A stretch of DNA of 64,000 nucleotides from Irineochytrium annulatum. Taxonomy: Eukaryota > Chytridiomycota > Chytridiomycetes > Chytridiales > Chytridiaceae. Positions 22,262 to 34,844 of the stretch are shown here, piece after piece. The stretch spans positions 1-64,000 of the forward strand of contig JADGJL010000014.1 in the NCBI GenBank assembly GCA_027600665.1, written 5' to 3'. Under the pieces are notes generated by a model that did not search any database, was not told the DNA's origin, and was given only the letters and a program-made list of their open reading frames with translations. A program made the position numbers and the translations under genes. The stretch's first letter is position 1. The number at the start of each line of letters is the position of its first letter.

Positions 22262-23105
22262 TACTGTGGCCGTCCCTTCCATGTTAAACTGCGAAACCAT
22301 AGCTCCGACGTAAGTTCGTGAGTATTGAACGTAGGTGAGTTAGGTAATAAAGCTTGTAGCGCCGTCGTCGTGTTAGTCCGTCGTGAGGATCGTGTTGGCA
22401 TAGATAGATATTCAATGCAGTGTCGAAGTTGTTGAACCTCCCGCCATAGCGTCTCCTTATAGCAAAGCCGTGGATTGCCACTGGGCACACCACGCGTATC
22501 GCCAAAGCGATGAAGGGCATGATACGAGAAGTCAAAAAGGGCTGTCTCGTCAGTGACCATATGGAAGGATTGGACTCTCCATCCGTCCGTCATTGATCAA
22601 AGGCCTTGAGGACGTGGGTGTGAAGGAGCTTCACATTTCTGATATGAGAAGCAACGTCGCGCTTCTTGTACCTCATTGTTGTGACGTCGTCCCGACCGAG
22701 TGTTTGGGAGGCGGAATTTTGTCGGAGTTGATCCCGCAGTGCGCCTTGCAATCGGATCTAACCAAGTATGTTTGGTGAATAACAGTAGAGGTAACAAACG
22801 CAGTTGCTCTGCTGGGGTGATGATACCTCTCCCGGAGGAGGGGCGCTTCCCTTGTCGGGACGGTCTGTACCTTCCTGGGATTGAAACGGGACTCGGCCCC
22901 ATACTTGCTCTTCGCCATCGGGAATATGGGGTTGCTCTGTTGCTGGAGCACAGTGCTTCAGCCTGTACGGTCCCGCAGAGGTCCTCAGAAGATGAATCGG
23001 CAGCTTCCTCAAGCCACTTTGTTCATTCAACACCCAGTCAATCCACTCGGAGTTATTCCTGCGGACGGTTGTATAATAAAGCACGGCAGGAAGAGATTAC
23101 TGGCC
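22262..23105 (+). repeat. Left arm of large inverted repeat
   Basis: Reads on the plus strand as an imperfect copy of the reverse complement of 23510-24347. Outer (22262-22444) and inner (22886-23105) parts look roughly three-quarters to four-fifths identical to the other arm. The middle (about 22445-22885) is almost identical, with about five or six substitutions. The middle holds a 61-codon frame (22593-22778, alternative start codon) with its counterpart in the other arm; both contain GLEDxGVKELHISDMRSNVA. An inner frame from 22881 reads GLLCCWST and later IQHPVNPLGVIPADG. No known domain was recognised. Confidence 0.85.
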
Positions 23106-23509
23106 ATCACGGGTGACGGCCAGATTGTCCTCCCCACTAACAGGTTGTGTATGCAGCAAAGTTAAAGATTACGATTATCTTTGTGTGTATGCCATCAATA
23201 CTCTGATACATTCCGCAATTGATCAAAATATTCTTCACCTAAATAAAGGATTATTTCATTGCATACTGGTTAGTACGAGGCTTCATCACGTCCCTGTCGC
23301 ATACAGCTTGAATAAGACGGGTAACGAGCGATTAAACAATTTGGTATGTGACTACCAAAAATCTGACGAACGTCGGACGTGGTCCGTAAACGTGATTGTG
23401 GCCTTTGGTTGTCGTGACTGCACACCAAATTATGTAAACTTGAGTTGCATGATCCTAGGGTTCTCCGAGGAGTACCAAGGCCCTCAAAATGGCGTTTGTC
23501 GCGCAGGTA

Positions 23510-24347
23510 TGTGATTTGGCCGTGTTTTACCCTAAACGACCATCCGCAGAAATAACTCCTTGTGGGTTGATTGGGTGCTGTATGACCAAAGAGGCTTGAA
23601 AAGCTGCCGATCCAGCTTTCCAAGGGCCTCTGCGGGACCATCCGGGCTGTATGGCCACTGTGCTCCAGCGACAGAGCAACCCTATATTCCCATCCGATGG
23701 CGACAAGCAAGTATGGGGCCGAGTCACGTTACAATCCCAGGAAGGTACAGACCGTCCCGACAAGGGAAGCGCCCCTCCTCCGGGAGAGGTATCATCACCC
23801 CAGCAGAGCAACTGCGTTTGTTACCTCTACTGTTATTCACCAAACATACTTGGTTAGAGCCGATTGCAAGGCGCACTGCGGGATCAACTCCGACAAAATT
23901 CCGCCTCCCAAACACTCGGTCGGGACGACGTCACAACAATGAGGTACGAGAAGCGCGACGTTGCTTCTCATATCAGAAATGTGAAGCTCCTTCACACCCA
24001 TGTCCTCAAGGCCTTTGATCAATGACGAACGGATGGAGAGTCCAATCCTTCCATATGGTCACTGACGAGACAGCCCTTTTTGACTTCTCGTATCATGCCC
24101 TTCATCGCTTTGGCGATACGCGTGGTGTGCCCAGTGGCAATCCACGGCTTTGCTATAAGTAGACGCTACGGGCGGGAGGTTGAACACCTTCGACATTGCA
24201 TCAAATATACCTCTGCGCCGACACAACCTCTCACAATGGATTACGACGGCGCTACGGGCTTTACTACTCTGATCACCTACGTTCAACACTTACAAACTTA
24301 CGTCGGAGCTACGGTTCCGCGCTTGACAGGGAAGGGACCGCAACACA
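23510..24347 (-). repeat. Right arm of large inverted repeat
   Basis: Partner of the left arm in opposite orientation, with a spacer of about 400 bp (23106-23509) between the inner ends. Inner frame: GLLCRWST and later IQHPINPQGVISADG, the counterpart of the left-arm frame. Its outer end runs into the 3' part of the hAT transposase remains (from about 24290), so the arms may be the 3' regions of two hAT copies lying tail to tail. Confidence 0.85.
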
Positions 24348-26077
24348 ACCATATTCTCCGCTTCCGTCTCCAGATCAACGAAACCCAAACTCTCTTCTTC
24401 CTTCTCAAATTGCCAATCTGTGACGTCGATCATTACATCCGCGTCCTGCTCATCTTCCTTATCCTCCTTCAACTTCAACTGCTAAAAAGCTTCCATCATT
24501 TCTCCTGTCTCCTTCTGAAAGCGTAACGAGCTGCGGAGACACATAAGATTGCGAAGAGTTTTGCTGGACAGTCGTTTACGTTTCAGTGTGCAAACATCGA
24601 TCCCCGCAGAGAACGCTCGCTCTGAAGGCGTACTGGAGGCTGGGATACTGAGCTAAGCCCGGGGAATAGATTAGGGTAATTCATATACTGCGACTGAATT
24701 GTGTTAGATTTGATTCTCCAAGGAATACTCCCTTCGACCTATCCAAGCTTTGTGTCAAAATCTTGGAATGGTCAACGACTTGCAATGTTAATTATCGAGC
24801 ACATCATTCGTGTCCTCTTGTCCTGCAAAACATCAAGTTCATAGCAAGTGCTGAACCAGTGCGCAAACTAGTCGACTATTGGGAGACGGAAGACAAAGAT
24901 TGAGATAGGGTCATTTCAGGTTCTGCAGTCGATTTCTAATTCTCGAACTCGGCGCGCAATTGTTTGCTAAGCAATTAAATGACCCGACTATTGAAAGGAA
25001 CATACTTTCCCATCGCGACATCAGTCGCCAACCAGTTCGCAACCTTCCAGTGGTGCGTTTTTACAAAAGGTATCATTACAGTAGAGACAAAAAGTAGGCC
25101 ATGCTATCCAACTTTGCATAATACTTCGCAAGCTTTGAATTTGCGGCTTCCTGAGCCTCTTTTGCCACTCCAGCGATTCTATTTGCATCTGACCCTCCAC
25201 CGTCGCATGTATCATGTTGTACACCGGCGCCACAACCCCGCACGTGGGATACTTCGATCCGCAAACCAAATTTGTAGCTTCCGTGAATATAAGCCAGATT
25301 CTCAGCAATCCAACACAAGATAGTCCAATCCTTTTCACGCAGGCGAAAGTTCCCAACGTTCTCGTCAACGTCGCAATGACGGTTAATAACGTCTTTCAAC
25401 TTGAGGGCCCTCTGCACCATGGCGTGAGTGGACGACCACCTGGTTTGCAATCCAGTATAGGAACAAGCAAAGCCGGCGAGTCCGTCGTGGAATTTGTGTT
25501 CTTTAAGATACTCTGAAATTTTTACAGTCTTTCCGGAGAAGCGCTGAGAGCGACTACAAGTCTCTTAAGCTGACCAAAAATTAGTCAAACTTTCTTTACA
25601 CGGTAAGACTTACGCAAAGTATGACGCTGCCAGCTTTCCTCTTTCATTCTTTGCTTCCTTCACAAGCGCTTCAAAGTCTTCCTGTCTTCTGCGGTTGAAG
25701 CAGAGATTCCGTAATCCATGTCATCACAATCTCCAACTTCGGAAAGCACCAGCAAGTCAAGCGACAGTTGGAGCGTACCAATGACTTTAGTCTACGTCCG
25801 GAGTCTTTGGTTACCACAGGCGCCGTAGCCTTGGATCTTGGACGTGTTCTTGGAGCCTAACGTTCGCATCAGACTGACAAATGGCGGAGAAGGTTGCCGG
25901 CTTCCATTCATGTTTTACTATGTCTTTGCGCATTCGATTAAAAATACTCAACTGCAGCAAACGTAAAGGCATGTAAGACACGGCCAGTGCAATGAAGAAC
26001 GAGCCTTTGAGCACTGTTTCCGATATTCTCTCAGAAATCCTTTTCAATGCGAGTAGGTTCAAATCCTCTCCACTCAT
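24290..26077 (-). pseudogene. Decayed hAT-family transposase
   Basis: Minus-strand remains broken by stops and frame changes. N- to C-terminal order: a frame at 26077-25811 (WKPATFSAICQSD), then a clear hAT middle block TRWSSTHAMVQRALKLKDVI and LREKDWTILCWIAENLAYI, then in another frame EATNLVCGSKYPTCGVVAPV and KLAKYYAKLDSMAYFL. Near 24600-24660 the C-terminal dimerisation signature is recognisable as PSERAFSAGIDVCTLKRKRL, followed by an acidic tail (KEDEQDADVMIDV). I saw no BED zinc finger and no intact frame, so the copy should be inactive. Terminal repeats and the 8-bp target duplication expected of hAT elements were not found. Confidence 0.75.
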
Positions 26078-26080
26078 TCC

Positions 26081-26447
26081 TTGCTTGCAAGACGTCCCCT
26101 AAATCATGGTGCGCACATGAAGGTCGATCGAGGACAAGTACAGGCGGTTGTCCCTCCTCCTACACTCACGTTCCAGCCACCGTTCGCCCCATTGCAGCAG
26201 CGCGCGTCTTCCGCGCAACACTTTAACAGATCATATCGAGATGCGCAGACTGAGCCTCACGCCTCCCAGATTTCCCCTAAAAGTCCGCCAGTTGTTAGAA
26301 GCAAAACTTCAACTGCTGAAGGTTTTTCGGTTGATTGTTTCCGGTACTGACGCAATTAGTTCTGGCTCCTGTTCAGCCCCTTCCTTGACCATGCATTTTC
26401 AGATAGGCGAATGAAGGCGGCTTGGCTCGAAAGGTCGTCAAAAAAGT
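26081..26447. other. Region between hAT remains and ZNG1
   Basis: About 370 bp; presumably the promoter and 5' UTR of the zinc chaperone gene. No certain feature. Confidence 0.35.
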
Positions 26448-27880
26448 ATGGACGACTTACCACCTGCGCTAATTGACGAGGACGACGCCCCACCGGCAAC
26501 ACGGCCGATAAAAACTCTCTCGGTCGCATTCAAACCTGTCCCGGTCACCCTGATCACCGGTTTTTTAGGTTTGTTAGACCATTTGCGGGAACTGCTGAGA
26601 ACTTTTAACAGGATCCGGCAAAACGACGCTGATCACGAGACTGCTGACGGACGAGACGCACGGGAAGCGGATTGCGGTTATTTTGAATGAGTTTGGGGAC
26701 AGTACGGCCTACAACTGAGGACGCATTGCTAACCGGTCGATGCAGGTTCAGGGATCGACAAGAGTCTGACGATTGGGAAGAACGGCGAAACGGCGGAGGA
26801 ATGGTTGGAGTTGAGCAATGGGTGCATGTGCTGTGAAGTAAAGTGGGTATATTGGCTATTTTGCTATGTTCACTCATGACGACCCCAGAGACGCCGGCGT
26901 GAAGGCGATCGAAAGTTTGATGAAGAAGAAGGGGAAGTTCGACTACATTCTCCTTGAGACAACCGGGTTGGCCGACCCAGGTTAACCATTGTGGCTTCTA
27001 TCCTAGCTTACTGACTAAAAGTCCAGGACCTATTGCGCTGAACTTCTGGCTCGATGAAAGCGTTGAGAGCGATGTGTATCTTGATGGAATAGTCACCGTG
27101 GTGGACTCGAAGTTTGCGAAGCAGGTAACAAGTGACGGGCGGCGGTTATACTTAAGGTTGCAGCACATGGAGGAGGTAAAGCCCGACAACGCACTGAACG
27201 AGTCGGTGAGGTAAGCATTGCTCATGAGATGGCTCTTCAGGTAAATACGGTAATAACTCCTTTTTGGCAGACAAATCGCCCTCGCAGACAGGGTCATCGT
27301 TAATAAATCCGACCTGCTCCCCGACGACGCCGACAGGAACGCGCTGGAGTCTTCCATTCGAGGCATAAACGCGGTTGCGCCTTTAACCTGGACATCGCGT
27401 TCGCACGTTCCTCTGGACTTCATCCTAGACCTACACGCGTTCGACAACCGGACGCAGGACTCGCTCCGCGCGTTTGCAATCCCTACCTCATGCGCCGAAC
27501 GCGGCTGCTCCGAGGCGTCGCACGTCCACGTGGCGCCCCATGTGAACCGGGATCTGTGGGTCTCGACCGTTACGATCCCGGTACCTAAGCCGGTCAGGCT
27601 GGAGTTGATTGATGCGTGGCTGCGGGCCGTCCTTTGGGACCATACCTGCCCCGGAATGGAGGACGTCTCGGGCGAAAAGAAGATGAGCGTCTTGCGGCTG
27701 AAGGGGTTGGTGGACGTTGTAGAGGAGGGGCGGATGGTCATCAACGGAGTCCATGAGATGTACGACATGCAAAATGTCTTTGGTGGGCCGTTGGCGAGTG
27801 ATGAGGGGAAGGTTATCCTTATTGGCAAGCACTTAAACGGCCCGGTATTGACCGCTTCGTTCGCTCCACTGTTGTCTTAA
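26448..27880 (+). CDS. ZNG1/CBWD-type zinc metallochaperone GTPase (COG0523)
   Basis: G3E-family P-loop GTPase; eukaryotic ZNG1 hands zinc to methionine aminopeptidase 1. ATG 26448 opens [16 protein letters not shown]. The first exon ends at [13 protein letters not shown], and the P-loop [20 protein letters not shown] is completed after a short intron. AVILNEFGD, the metal motif GCMCCE (CxCC) and [20 protein letters not shown] follow, then [10 protein letters not shown] and [10 protein letters not shown] (NKxD). The C-terminal domain has [20 protein letters not shown] and [14 protein letters not shown] Cys/His-rich stretch (about 27485-27550: [18 protein letters not shown]) sits in the linker, as is common in the family. 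Four or more short introns. The N-terminal CPELVP-like partner-binding motif lacks its cysteine. The next gene starts 108 bp downstream on the same strand. Confidence 0.9.
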
Positions 27881-27982
27881 AACGATTCGGACGGCGATGG
27901 CCGAGAATGGAGATCTGTCCAGATCAGTTTGTCAAAATTATATTCGACTGGACGGCTTGAAGAAAAGTTCCTGCTAGGATAG

Positions 27983-30686
<2,704 letters not shown>

Positions 30687-30828
30687 CAATGAGTTGCCCT
30701 ACCAGTGGTTTGCTTAAGATCTCGTCTGCCTACGTCACGCGGTATTTCTGTCCGCCGGACCAAGCATCAAATGCTTAGTCGTATCCCGGCAAATGTTTTT
30801 GTTTGATCTCAATTGGTGAACCAGAAAA

Positions 30829-31538
30829 ATGAAGTCACAATACAAAGTGGAGAACTGGGTCTGCATGCGATTTCCAGTTTTGAAGAACCTGTCTTTAACG
30901 GCTCGTCTTCAACTGTTACCAACCATCCCACGTCTAGTTACCCTCCTCTCTCCCCGCAGTCCGATGTCGAATCCGAACGGCAACGGCAACAGCCATGACC
31001 CTACGACGAGCACCAAGGCATCCTCTTCCGCAACATCCTCTGCACCATCATCCGCGCCGACATCATCCAACGCCTCCGCGACAAGCGCGCCACCGGCCTT
31101 GGTGGGCATTGATCACTGGAACGAGCGGCGGCGGGCATGGGTGGCGGGCCACAGGCCGTATAACCCGGAGGCAAACGCCATGGAGACATTTCGATCCCAT
31201 CCGGCGCTTACGGAGGTCGACATCATTCACTTCGATGCGATCCATCAAAGTCTACTGAACGGCCGCCGGTTTGCAAGACCGGTGCCTTTGGACTTCGTAA
31301 CGACTGTCCTAGTATGTGGAATATTTGATTTTCTTGTTCTTGCTTTTATTTCTGACATTAACATGCGTGATTTATACCACCAATAACAGATTCATGGTTG
31401 GAAGAAAGAAGGTGGTTTTCACAGATACCGTCTCCTTGTTTTGTGCTCTGCTTCTGTTTCTCTGAGAGTAAAGTGGTCTGACACTTCTTGTTCGTGGCTT
31501 GCTTTTCAGGGATCTGGGCGGAAACCGACAATAGATGA
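30829..31538 (+). CDS. DUF4050-like fungal protein
   Basis: Low-complexity Ser/Thr/Ala-rich N-terminus, then a conserved-looking block: DHWNERRRAWVAGHRP, FDAIHQSLLNGRRFARPVPL, DFVTTVL and, after an intron (31312-31390), IHGWKKEG. A second intron leads to IWAETDNR and a stop at 31538. The pattern 'W..RR..W ... iy..L..gR.fa.PVPL..V...L..GWk.eG.W' is what I recall for the fungal DUF4050 family, whose role is mostly unknown. The start may be ATG 30829 (in frame) or 30964 (MSNPNGNG), the latter just after a possible acceptor CCCCGCAG. The family call is moderate; a function is not proposed. Confidence 0.55.
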
Positions 31539-31812
31539 TGGCCGAGCGTGACTCCTTCGACCATCCTCCTCGCTGCAGCCGGCGCTCTAGACGGACATAG
31601 AAACATTGGGAGGCCGCACGTGAACGTCAGAGGGTATTGCCGGCGCCCACTGCGCTCTCCCTCGCCAAATAATAGCGAAATCCAAGCAAATCACCAGCGC
31701 ATACATGTATCTTCCCGCCGCAATGTTCATTATGAATAATTATTACTATTTGTATATCGAATCGATTCCTCTCGGTTTACGAATCTACTGCCCATCCCTC
31801 TCCAGCTCCCTA

Positions 31813-33512
31813 TTACTGCTCCTTCGGGCGGATGAGGAGCACCGTATGCTGCCCGCCCGCCGCCGCCATGAAGACATGCCTCCCCTTCAGCTCCACCCTC
31901 GCCGGCGTGTCCTCGTTCTCGCCCTTGTTCGCAAGTTGGCCCATCTCCCCGTAGCCCCACATAAACAAGTTGTCGCTCTCCTCTTCTGTGACGGCGAGCG
32001 AGAAGGCCCCGTTCGCGGAGATGAAGCGGACGTCTTTGGGCTCATCCAGCAGCGTAGGGACAGTCTTGGTCTCGTCGTCACCGAAGCCGAGCTGGCCGTC
32101 CGAGCCTTTGCCGAACGTGTAGATTCGACCTGAATAACCGGATCAGCGCTTCACCGCCAAATAGATAGAACGTAACATGAAATCACCTTTCTTGTCCAGC
32201 ACAATCGAATGATGCTCGGCACCGGCTACCATTCTGATCCCATTCTCCGGGTCCAATCCCGTCACAAGTTCCGGCATCTCATGCTCTTCCAGATCCCCTA
32301 AACCCAACTGGCCGTGATTATTCAGCCCAAACGCAAACAACGCCCCAGACTCATGCACCATGAACGTGTGGTGGCCCCCACAGTACGCCGCGACAAAGTG
32401 GTTCCCGAGGTGCGTGGCGAAAAAGTTGATGGCTCTCGGAATGAAAGACGTCTGCTTCTCCGATCTTTTAAGCACGCGCCGGCCCAGTTGGCCCTGCTCG
32501 TACGCGCCCCAAACGTAGATTTTCTTCTCGACAGAGAAGGCCATGACATGATTCGCGCCTGAGTCAATTTGGATGACGCGCTTGAGCTCCGGGATCTTGT
32601 AGGGTGTGTCCTGGACGTCGATGTCGGGGCGGAAGCCGAAGATGCCGTTATTGTTTCGAAAAGTGCCCCATTGATAGACACTGTTTTTCGCGTTAGTTAC
32701 GGCTTTCCCCTGGCCCATAAGAACCTTCCGTCTTCAGACAAAGCGGTTGATGTGGAGTCACCGCAGACTACTTGCACTATTTTCACTCCATCGAGTCCTT
32801 CCACTGGCAGGGGGGTGTTCTCATCTCCGCCTCGACCTTCAAAAATCATACAGGTGTCTTAATTGATGCACTCGAAACGGCGAAAGATCCATACCAAGTG
32901 ATCTTTGATCATTGCATCCCCATGAGTAAAGCTTATATCTTTTAGACAGAGGACAATATCAAAACAAAGTTACTTTTCCCTCCGACGACAGTGCGATGTT
33001 GTGCATCCCTCCCGCAGCAACATGAACGATATCCTTGTCTTGAAGATACGGGATCTTCTTGAGGCCGTTCGAGGAGAGAACGTCCGGTCCCAAACCCAGC
33101 TGCCCGCAGTCGCCTAACCCAACTACGAAGACCTCCCCGACATCCTTGTATTGTATCTCCAAAGGCCGGAACGCTGGTGGCAGAGAACTCATGAGAATCC
33201 CGACCGCGATATATCCCAATGCAAACCTTTCGAGGCGGCAGTCGCCTTCTTCGTCGGCGCCGGATCCGCCGCTACTGATGTTGATGATGCTGAGGCTTGC
33301 AAGGAAGGTCAGCAAGTTGTCAACGTGCAGGTCTCCCGAACAACACCTTTCGCCGCCTTCTTCGGCGCAATTGCGGCCGCCTCCTTCTCAGCCTTCCTGG
33401 CCGCCGTCATGTCGCCCCCTGCTGCGTCTGCGACCCTCTTGGAGCGCCGTTTTTGGGGCGAGATGGTGTCCACCTTCTCTGGCGACGCGTCGGTCTTCTT
33501 GACCTTGCCCAT
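31813..33512 (-). CDS. RCC1-type Ran guanine nucleotide exchange factor
   Basis: Chromatin-bound exchange factor that makes nuclear Ran-GTP for transport and spindle assembly. From ATG 33512 the start MGKVKKTDASPEKVDTISPQ and KRRSKRVADAAGG forms a basic nuclear-localisation and DNA-binding tail. The seven-bladed RCC1 propeller follows: GEVFVVGLGDCGQLGLGPDV, HVAAGGMHNIALSSEGKV, VYQWGTFRNNNGIFG, DSGANHVMAFSVEKKIYVWG, YCGGHHTFMVHESGALFAFG, VAGAEHHSIVLDKKG, YTFGKGSDGQLGFGDDETK and the last blade LFMWGYGEMGQLANKG, ending LIRPKEQ at 31813. Introns near 32130-32185, 32720-32960 and 33190-33310 are approximate. The blade spacing and N-terminal tail favour RCC1 itself over other RCC1-repeat proteins. 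Confidence 0.85.
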
Positions 33513-34844
33513 AGTGCGTGCGGGTACGGAAAGCTGGGAGCTTGCAGAAGGTTCAACAACCGTGTAGACTGAGATTGCTGTGGCCGGCCAGTCGCTGGTA
33601 ATGGGTGTTGCCGATGTTGACCGCAGTCGAAGTTTTCTTCGAAGAGATTTGCCAGCCGACAATATCCGGACACATGAGTCCGGGAAACGATGCTTCACCT
33701 CACCCTCGCGATCGCGGCCTTGGCCGTATATCCACATTGGCTGTATATCCACATAAGTGAGAAAGTCTGAACAAGAAAGTCTGCAAACGCGATTTCATTG
33801 TCGAATCGCGCGCCCACGCTGCGCGCGAAGAGGCGGATTCCTTGTGGTCAATGATTCCTTCAAGGGGAGTTCTCTTGTTCTCCATCCGGGGCCGCCGCCA
33901 CCCATGGAAGCGGCTGCCGCGGGTCAAAAGAGAGATAGGGACAACGGCGGCAACAGAGGGAGGAGGGCGATGTCGCCGCTCAAGGTAACAGCAACGGGGG
34001 GATGGGAGCAGCACCGAGCGGGTGTGAGGAGATGTGTAGTCACACGGAGGCTGCGACAGCGTGCCGTCGACAGCAAGGCAGAAATGACCACGTCCGCTGC
34101 GAGTCGTGCGGGAGCGGACGCGTCGGGAGCGCATTCAAGGAGTGGACGGCATGGTGCTGGGCTCGCGCGACCCGGGGCAAGAGTGCCTAGTGAGGATGCA
34201 ACGAGGGGATGGGAGCCAGCAAGGAAAGAGAAGCCCGCTTTCAATTGTTCAATTAGATTAGAAAAAATATCGTGGATACTCTAGGATTGATGGTTTCCTC
34301 AGACCGTCGCCGCTCGGCGACGGTCTCCCCGTGTCCCGACTCTACCTGCTTCGACCGAACGTCAGCCCACGCTTTCACCCGGACGTTGCCGCCGCCCATG
34401 ATGTTCGGCTGCCAGCAATTAGGCGGCGCGGACGGATTTGGGGGACGCGAAGGGAAGCATAGATTCCTTCTCGGATGAAGGGATCGACCTTAGCCTGCTC
34501 ATGCTCTTCGCCACTGGGTACCGCATTCTAGAGAAGCCTCAAGTTACTCTAATTGGTCGGTTCAACTTTGGCGGACATTCGAAAGGTAGGATTCCACCAA
34601 TACGCTTTATTCCAGTTTGTTATTAATCCTGACGCCCGCACCCGTTCCATTTAGGTGTCAACACTGCCCTTTCTGCGCTCTGCGAACTATCATCTTTCGG
34701 GGAGTTCACTAGTGGGTTCCCCACTAGTTGCGATGCAAGTTGTGAAGTCGAACCTTCTTCCGTTTCAAGGCCACAAGGGCGCGGACCAGTGTGTCCGACA
34801 TCTAACCAAAACAATCTGGCTTTCAGGTCTGCTCACCGACTGCT
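33513..34844. other. Divergent intergenic region RCC1 / PH protein
   Basis: About 1.3 kb. Opposed long frames (33700-34134 minus, 33757-34284 plus) mirror GC-rich sequence and show no known motif. A plus-strand stretch near 34450-34820 could contain 5' exons of the PH gene (a CTTTCAG acceptor lies at 34820-34826), but no start codon in a suitable frame was found. Confidence 0.35.

Noticed and set aside
22261..24350. Reading the inverted repeat as a CRISPR-like or rRNA-type array
   Set aside because: Only two long inverted arms, no repeat-spacer periodicity and no rRNA sequence; the genome is eukaryotic.
33700..34284. Opposed 144- and 175-codon frames between RCC1 and the PH gene
   Set aside because: They mirror each other in GC-rich repetitive sequence and lack known motifs or splice support.
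34438..34826. Possible extra plus-strand gene upstream of the PH protein
   Set aside because: The frame starts with TTG only; splice joins can be drawn, but there is no ATG and the product is not recognisable. May be 5' UTR exons.
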